Positions 4,481 to 8,954 of a DNA stretch of 8,954 bases are shown piece by piece; the stretch's first letter is position 1, and each line of letters opens with the position of its first letter. Position numbers and translations under genes: made by a program. The notes under the pieces are model-generated. The model saw only the letters and a program-made list of their open reading frames with translations, made no database searches and was not told the DNA's origin. The DNA lies in NCBI GenBank assembly GCA_002293365.1, contig DBDD01000044.1, positions 1-8,954 of the forward strand. Reading direction: 5' to 3'. This DNA comes from Christensenella sp. UBA941. Lineage in GTDB: Bacteria; Bacillota; Clostridia; Christensenellales; UBA941.

Positions 4481-6750
4481 TTTTTCGTCTTGCGGCCGAG
4501 CAAAAGGTTTACAATAATCGCGTAAACGAGCGTCAGCCCCGCCGAAAGCGCGTAGGTTATAGGCAAGACCATGGGTTCAAACGTCAGCTCTCCCATGGAC
4601 GTACCCGTCAAAATATTGCTTAATAGCGGAAAGCCCAAAAGCGCGCCGAGTCCGATGCCCAAAATCGTGAAGACCATGTTTTCGGATAATATGAGCCGCT
4701 TGATCTCCTTTGGATAGAAGCCCAAAACGCTAAGCGTCGCGAGGTCGCGTATGCGGTCGTAGAAGTTCATAACGCCCAGCGAATAGAGCACGACATACGC
4801 CAATACGCCTCCGAAGAGGATCATGATGCCGACGACGGCGTTCATCGTCTCCATCTGCGCGTCGAAGGCCGAGACGACTTCCTGCTTCAATTTCACGGCG
4901 CTTACGAAATCGTAGTCCTCCAGCGTACGCTTCATCGTATCCGGGTCGTTTGCTAAAAGATATAGCATGCTCGGCCGGAAGCCTTCCCCCAGGGAGCGCC
5001 AGAGCGAACGGCCGATATATACGCCGTTTATATTGGGCGCGATACCCATGACTGGCAGCGTATGCGTCTTGCGCGCGCCGATGCGCCGTATTGTGAGCGC
5101 GCTGCCCCTCGAAAGCCCAAGGTCGTCCGCGAGTTGCTTTGCGACGAATAAGCCGTCAGGCATAGTCATGGACACATCGGCCGTTTGGTCGACGACCATA
5201 AGCGTCACGATGTCCTCACAGACGTGTACTGTCGTATCGCTTTTCTTTCCGGAGGCTATAGCCTCGATAGGCAGCGCCATCTCGGACTCAAGCCGCTCAA
5301 TGCCCGCGAGTCTCGCGATATGGCGCTCTTCCCGATTGGACGCCATCCTTTCGAGCGATACTTGAAGGTCATAACGATAGAGCTTTTCATACAGGTCGTC
5401 CATGAGCTTATCGACGGTATCGCTCATGCCTATGGCGGTGACAATCAGCGCCATGCACAGCGAAACGCCCACTATGCACATAATAGCGCGCATCCTGTTG
5501 CGGAAGATATTGCGCACGACGGTTTTTACCGAGAAGCCCAATACGCGCCATAGCGGGCTGCGCTCGATTATATTCCGGCGGCTGCGCCTAGGCGGCTTCG
5601 GGCGCATGCATTGGGCGGGGCCGGTTTGTACCTCGCGTACGGCTGTGAGCAGTACCGCGCCCACGCAGCAAGCCGCCGCAATCGATACGGCGTTTATTAG
5701 CGCCGCCCAGTCCATCAAAAACTCTATGGGCGGCAATTCGAAATATTGGTAGATTATAGTAACGAGAAATCCCGTAATCGCCCGCCCGGGAACAGCGCCG
5801 AGCGCCGTACCGATAACTATGACCAAAAAAGCGTAACTGAGGAAATAGATTAGAATCCGCGAATCCGAATAGCCAAGGGCCTTGAGCGTACCGATCATCG
5901 TGCGGCTATTTTCAACGACGCGCTGCATCGTTGTGAACATGATAAGCGCCGCCGTCAGGAAAAAGAGCGCCGGCAGCGTCGTCGTCATGGAAACGAGCCC
6001 TTGCATCTCGGAATAAATCATATACGCGCGCACGTTGTCTTCGAAATTTAAAACCGCCAGGCAGCGCTCGCCCAATACGGACTTGCAAGCGTTTATAAGC
6101 GCCTCCCGCGATACGCCTTCGCGGCCTTTGATAAGGATTTCGTTGTAAACGTGCGTGCCGTACGCCGTGGAAACGGCCTCCTCCGGTACGTACACGAAGC
6201 CGTTGCGATACGGATTCGGGATCAAGTCCATGCCGCTGACGTTGTATATATATTCGGGAGAAATGACGAGCGCGGCAATTGTAAAGCGTAAAATACGGCC
6301 TTCGAATTCTAGCTCCAGCCGCTCGCCGGCAGAAAGCCCCCGCGCCTTCGCAAACGAGGCCGCGAGCATACACTCGCGCGGGCTTTGGGGCATGCGGCCT
6401 GATTCGATATAGGGGACGCATTGTTCAAAAGCGCCGTCGTAGGTGTGCAGCGTAAGGTTGGTTTCGTCGTCTTCGATCCAGTTGGTCATAAGCGTAACGC
6501 GCGGCGAAACGTATTCTATGGAGGAGAGAGCGCGAAGGCCCCGCACATCCCTCATGTCGGCGTCGTCAGCGGTTATCCAAAGGTCGCTGACGGCGGCAGG
6601 CTCCAAATACGTATCTATCGCGTATTGCATGTTTGCGTTTATGCCGCTCATGCCGATATAGATCATAACGCCCAGCGCCGTGACGATCATGACCGAGATC
6701 AGGCGCGGGAGGGTATGGCGTATATCGCGGAAAAAGTTTAGTAGCAGCAT
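4444..6750 (-). CDS. FtsX/MacB-family ABC transporter permease (768 aa, two FtsX domains)
   Basis: The membrane subunit of a type VII (MacB/LolE-like) ABC system, which typically transmits force to the outer face or expels lipids, peptides or antibiotics; the substrate is unknown. The topology fits eight membrane segments in two halves. TM1 is about 15-37, followed by an extracytoplasmic domain to ~245. Then come three helices (for example LPALFFLTAALIMF, YAFLVIVIGTALGAVPG and AVSIAAACCVGAVLLTAV), an Arg-rich cytoplasmic linker (MRPKPPRRSRRN), a TM around AIMCIVGVSLCMALIVTAIGM, a second external domain, and three C-terminal helices ending LTLVYAIIVNLLLG. The start is ATG 6750, overlapping the ATPase stop as TAATG; an in-frame GTG at 6756 is less likely. 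The last codons are duplicated at 3913-3966. It is a one-polypeptide permease paired with one ATPase. Confidence 0.93.
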   Translation of the reverse strand: MLLLNFFRDIRHTLPRLISVMIVTALGVMIYIGMSGINANMQYAIDTYLEPAAVSDLWITADDADMRDVRGLRALSSIEYVSPRVTLMTNWIEDDETNLTLHTYDGAFEQCVPYIESGRMPQSPRECMLAASFAKARGLSAGERLELEFEGRILRFTIAALVISPEYIYNVSGMDLIPNPYRNGFVYVPEEAVSTAYGTHVYNEILIKGREGVSREALINACKSVLGERCLAVLNFEDNVRAYMIYSEMQGLVSMTTTLPALFFLTAALIMFTTMQRVVENSRTMIGTLKALGYSDSRILIYFLSYAFLVIVIGTALGAVPGRAITGFLVTIIYQYFELPPIEFLMDWAALINAVSIAAACCVGAVLLTAVREVQTGPAQCMRPKPPRRSRRNIIERSPLWRVLGFSVKTVVRNIFRNRMRAIMCIVGVSLCMALIVTAIGMSDTVDKLMDDLYEKLYRYDLQVSLERMASNREERHIARLAGIERLESEMALPIEAIASGKKSDTTVHVCEDIVTLMVVDQTADVSMTMPDGLFVAKQLADDLGLSRGSALTIRRIGARKTHTLPVMGIAPNINGVYIGRSLWRSLGEGFRPSMLYLLANDPDTMKRTLEDYDFVSAVKLKQEVVSAFDAQMETMNAVVGIMILFGGVLAYVVLYSLGVMNFYDRIRDLATLSVLGFYPKEIKRLILSENMVFTILGIGLGALLGFPLLSNILTGTSMGELTFEPMVLPITYALSAGLTLVYAIIVNLLLGRKTKKIDMLGALKSVE

Positions 6751-7466
6751 TACCACTCAACCTCGCTGACGGGCACAGGCGTTTCGTTATATTTCGTTTC
6801 GACGAGCTTGCCGGAGCGCATGCGGAGCAAAAGGTCGCCTATGGGCGCGAGGGCGCTGTTATGAGTGACGATGATGACCGTATTTTGGGCCTTGCGGCAT
6901 ACGTCGATCAGCGTCTGCAAAACGGCCTTGCCCGTCTGGTAGTCGAGCGCGCCCGTTGGCTCGTCGCAAAGCAAAAGCGACGGATTTTTCGCCAAGGCCC
7001 GCGCGATAGCGACGCGCTGCTGTTCCCCGCCCGAAATTTGGGAGGGAAAGTTGTTTAGCCTCTCGGAAAGCCCGACCATTTCGAGCGCATCGCGCGCGTT
7101 CATAGGGTTGGGCGAAATCTGCCGCGCGAGCTCTACGTTTTCCACGACGGTGAGGTTGGGCATTAAGTTGTAAAACTGGAATACGAAGCCGACGCGCTCG
7201 CGCCGGTAGCGCGTAAGCTGGCGCTTGGAGTAGCGGGAGATGTCTTCCCCTTCGACGAAGACGTTCCCCGACGTCGGCAAGTCCATGCCGCCGAGGATGT
7301 TCAAAACGGTCGATTTGCCCGCGCCGGAAGCGCCCTGGAGGATACAGACGCCGCCCCGGGGGATATCGAAGCTTACGCCGTCCACGGCTGAAATAAGCGT
7401 TTCGCCCATTTTGTATTGCTTGGTTAGATCTTGAATATGGATGATCGGGCCGTCTGGATCGGACAT
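6750..7466 (-). CDS. ABC transporter ATP-binding protein, LolD/MacB type (238 aa)
   Basis: A cytoplasmic ATPase that drives the FtsX-type permease encoded next. All motifs are intact: Walker A GASGAGKST (residues 45-53), Q-loop Q97 in FQFYNLMPNLTVVENV, signature ISGGEQQR (144-151), Walker B LLLCDEPTGALD with Glu169, and H-loop His202 in VTHN. The NLMPNLTVVENVELA segment and the compact size place it in the LolD/MacB/FtsE group. The start is ATG 7466, with AAAGGGG (7474-7480) at 7-nt spacing; the ATG at 7472 would be only 1 nt from the SD. Its TAA overlaps the permease ATG by one base. It is the first gene of a minus-strand unit that probably continues into the permease and the DUF4160/DUF2442 pair. 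Confidence 0.96.
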   Translation of the reverse strand: MSDPDGPIIHIQDLTKQYKMGETLISAVDGVSFDIPRGGVCILQGASGAGKSTVLNILGGMDLPTSGNVFVEGEDISRYSKRQLTRYRRERVGFVFQFYNLMPNLTVVENVELARQISPNPMNARDALEMVGLSERLNNFPSQISGGEQQRVAIARALAKNPSLLLCDEPTGALDYQTGKAVLQTLIDVCRKAQNTVIIVTHNSALAPIGDLLLRMRSGKLVETKYNETPVPVSEVEW

Positions 7467-7521
7467 GATCATGCCCCTTTCCTTCGCGCCGGGTTATAAT
7501 AGAGAAGATGCTTATTATCAT

Positions 7522-7550
7522 ATTATACGACGCTCGACGACTGAATTATA
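7522..7550 (-). promoter_or_regulatory. Possible promoter region of the ABC operon
   Basis: Minus-strand TATAAT hexamers occur at 7522-7527 and 7545-7550, exactly 23 bp apart (17 bp between them), in an AT-rich stretch 60-80 bp ahead of the ATPase start. Neither has a convincing TTGACA partner at 16-18 bp. A third -10-like TATAAC lies nearer the gene. A promoter here is likely, but which hexamer is used cannot be decided. Confidence 0.35.
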
Positions 7551-7558
7551 TCATATAT

Positions 7559-7587
7559 TTGCCCGGCGCGCATGCATGCGATATAAT
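7559..7587 (+). promoter_or_regulatory. galT promoter
   Basis: TTGCCC (7559-7564), a spacer of exactly 17 bp and a perfect TATAAT (7582-7587) give a vegetative-type promoter. Transcription would start near 7594, about 25 nt before the galT ATG, just ahead of the SD. Confidence 0.65.
7569..7580. promoter_or_regulatory. 12-bp palindrome inside the galT promoter spacer
   Basis: CGCATGCATGCG is perfectly self-complementary and lies wholly between the -35 and -10 hexamers. A dimeric regulator bound there would block RNA polymerase, so it is a candidate operator for galactose or other control. The alternating purine-pyrimidine run is also simple in composition and could be fortuitous. Confidence 0.4.
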
Positions 7588-7618
7588 AAAAAGAAATTCC
7601 ATTGTAGGAGTGCTTTAT

Positions 7619-8587
7619 ATGGCCGAATTGCGCTACAATCCCTTGACGAAGGACTACGTTATGATCGCGTCGCACCGCCAGAACCGCCCGCAGATGCCGA
7701 AGGACTGGTGTCCGTTCTGCCCCGGCTCGGGCAACGTGCCGGACAGCTACGACGTCTTCAAATACGACAACGACTTTCCGGCGCTATCAACCGATCCGCC
7801 GGAGCCCGACGCCGTGGAGACGGAGCTGTATAAAACTTTCCCCGCATACGGCAAGTGCGAGGTGATCCTCTATTCGCCCGATCATCACGCGCTTTTGCAT
7901 CAGCTTTCCGACGAACACGTTCGAAAGCTCGTCGAGCTTTGGACAGCGCGCTATATAGAGCTATCGGCAGACCCGAAGGTAAAATACGTCTTTATATTCG
8001 AAAACCGCGGCGAGGAGGTCGGCGTGACGATGCCGCACCCGCACGGCCAAATCTACGCCTTCCCGTTCATACCGAAAAAGCTTGCGCTGGAACTCGACGC
8101 CTGCAAAGAGCATTTCGACTACAATGGCCGCTGTCTGATTTGCGACATGCTCGAAAATGAGCGCAAGGCGGGCGTACGCGTCGTCATGAAAAACGAGGAT
8201 TTTACCGTATTCATTCCGTTTTACTCGGAATATCCTTACGGCGTATACGTCGTCGCGAACGCGCATAAGGGCGCGCTGACAGCCTTCAACGAACGTGAAA
8301 AGCAGAACCTCGGGCGCACGATAAAACACGTGGCAGGCATCTACGACGCATTATTCGACCGTCAGTTTCCGTATATGATGTGTATGCATCAGGAGCCGGT
8401 GAACTCGGGCGATACGTCCGAATATTTCCACTTTCATATCGAGTTTTTTCCGCCGATGCGCTCGCGCGAGAAGATCAAGTTTAACGCTTCGAGCGAAACG
8501 GGCGCTTGGGCGCATTGCAACCCCACCGCTCCGGAGGAAAAGGCGGAGGAATTGCGGGCGGCGTACAAAAAATTCTTGGGTAAATAA
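7619..8587 (+). CDS. galT: Galactose-1-phosphate uridylyltransferase (322 aa)
   Basis: The Leloir pathway enzyme that exchanges UMP between UDP-glucose and galactose-1-phosphate through a uridylyl-histidine intermediate. The HIT-type active site MPHPHGQIYAF is present: His142 is the expected nucleophile and Gln144 the substrate-binding glutamine. Zinc ligands fit Cys31, Cys34 (CPFC), His89 (SPDHH) and His140. The second-domain motif FHFHIEFFPP (His271/His273) and the NP-x-APEEKAEELR tail are also typical. A further C-x2-C at 172-175 (RCLIC) is seen in several non-enterobacterial GalTs. The start is ATG 7619 with TAGGAG (7605-7610) at 8-nt spacing; the frame is open further upstream to 7508, but that part spans the promoter. 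No galK or galE is in the window. Two genes share the transcript direction: galT and, 11 bp later, holA. Confidence 0.96.
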   Translation: MAELRYNPLTKDYVMIASHRQNRPQMPKDWCPFCPGSGNVPDSYDVFKYDNDFPALSTDPPEPDAVETELYKTFPAYGKCEVILYSPDHHALLHQLSDEHVRKLVELWTARYIELSADPKVKYVFIFENRGEEVGVTMPHPHGQIYAFPFIPKKLALELDACKEHFDYNGRCLICDMLENERKAGVRVVMKNEDFTVFIPFYSEYPYGVYVVANAHKGALTAFNEREKQNLGRTIKHVAGIYDALFDRQFPYMMCMHQEPVNSGDTSEYFHFHIEFFPPMRSREKIKFNASSETGAWAHCNPTAPEEKAEELRAAYKKFLGK

Positions 8588-8598
8588 AGGGTATATTT

Positions 8599-8954
8599 AT
8601 GGACGCAAACGCCTTCTTCAAAGAAATCAAAACCACGCCCCGCCGTGCGTACTATCTGCATGGTGAAGAGGAATATCTGAAAGACCTGGCGCTAAACGAG
8701 CTAAAAGCGCTTTGCGGCGATCCAGATTTAGGCGTGAGCGATTTGACGAATCCGAGCGCACAGGCGATCATTGAGGCTGCTGAAACGCTGCCGTTCTTTT
8801 GCGAAAGGCGGCTCGTCGTCGTTCGGGAAATGAAAGCCCCGGGTGAAAAGGACTCGAAAGCCCTTGCGGCGTATCTGACCAGAATTCCGGAGACGACGAT
8901 ATTGGCGTTCTTCGAGCGCGGCCAGGCCGATAAGCGCAAGGCGCTCTTCAAGGC
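8599..8954 (+). CDS. holA: DNA polymerase III delta subunit, N-terminal part (3' end outside window)
   Basis: HolA is the clamp-loader subunit that opens the sliding clamp. The frame runs open from ATG 8599 to the window end (118 full codons). The N-terminal AAA+-like domain pattern is clear: RAYYLHGEEEYLKDLAL (residues 16-32), the acidic-residue-rich region to NPSAQAIIEAAETLPFFCERRLVVVREM, then a Lys-rich segment and IPETTILAFFE. The YLxGEE-YL and AETLPFF-ERRLVVV blocks are characteristic of HolA; as usual for delta there is no Walker A. The SD AAAGGG (8586-8591) overlaps the galT stop, 7 nt from the ATG, so the two genes are co-transcribed and may be translationally coupled. Confidence 0.88.
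   Translation, partial: MDANAFFKEIKTTPRRAYYLHGEEEYLKDLALNELKALCGDPDLGVSDLTNPSAQAIIEAAETLPFFCERRLVVVREMKAPGEKDSKALAAYLTRIPETTILAFFERGQADKRKALFK

Noticed and set aside
5185..5752. Overlapping plus-strand ORFs of 116-132 codons inside the permease gene
   Set aside because: They are antisense to a permease with continuous membrane segments and family features, with no SD or domain.
6859..7521. Minus-strand 220-codon ORF in a second frame of the ATPase gene
   Set aside because: The frame with intact Walker A, signature and Walker B motifs is the real one; this one is Arg-rich out-of-frame translation.
7508..7618. N-terminal extension of galT by 37 codons
   Set aside because: It would translate the -35/-10 promoter and the SD itself; the ATG at 7619 has a well-spaced TAGGAG and matches the family N-terminus.
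8652..8951. Minus-strand ORF opposite the holA start
   Set aside because: The plus strand gives a clear HolA N-terminus with a good SD; the antisense ORF is Ser/Arg-rich without motifs.

Overview
The window looks like a chromosomal segment of a moderately GC-rich Firmicutes bacterium, most likely a Clostridia-type gut or anaerobic lineage. This is inferred from strong AGGAG/GGAGG ribosome binding sites, a lipoprotein with the clostridial style of TPR-like repeats, a Firmicutes-like GalT, a divergent Fpg relative of the kind I remember from anaerobes, and a DUF4160/DUF2442 pair. I cannot name a genus from sequence alone.

Layout, left to right. The 3' part of obg (+, 1-678) is followed tail-to-tail, 4 bp later, by a small two-CBS-domain protein (-, 683-1111, TTG start). 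A 333-bp non-coding stretch (1112-1444) holds an AT-rich regulatory-looking tract, a possible 14-codon leader ORF, a 12-bp-stem hairpin and a 25-bp perfect inverted repeat. That repeat runs into the end of the next gene and supplies its stop codon. Then, all on the minus strand: a divergent Fpg/Nei-family DNA glycosylase (1445-2260), a TPR-like lipoprotein with its own promoter (2281-3822), a DUF2442/DUF4160 gene pair (3945-4431), a large FtsX/MacB-type ABC permease (4444-6750) and its ATPase (6750-7466). A divergent AT-rich promoter region separates these from galT (+, 7619-8587) and the start of holA (+, 8599 to the window end).

How the genes work together. The ATPase and permease overlap by one base (TAATG) and form one ABC unit, presumably translationally coupled. 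The DUF4160-DUF2442 pair sits directly behind the permease and reads the same way. It is bracketed by two copies of the permease's 3' end: 37 bp are identical at 3913-3949 and 4444-4480, and the left copy still encodes the last 17 permease residues in frame. The pair therefore looks spliced into, or substituted for, a second permease gene. DUF4160 appears to lack its usual N-terminus and DUF2442 reads through into the permease remnant. The lipoprotein and the glycosylase form a two-gene transcription unit (20-bp gap). galT and holA form another (11-bp gap) without an obvious functional link.

Most interesting points: the duplicated permease tail around the DUF4160/DUF2442 cassette; the repeat element that provides a stop codon; the glycosylase with Ile where the catalytic N-terminal Pro should be; the Obg NKxE substitution; the hairpin plus mini-ORF leader; and a perfect palindrome inside the galT promoter spacer. 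I see no CRISPR array, tRNA, rRNA or complete insertion sequence.
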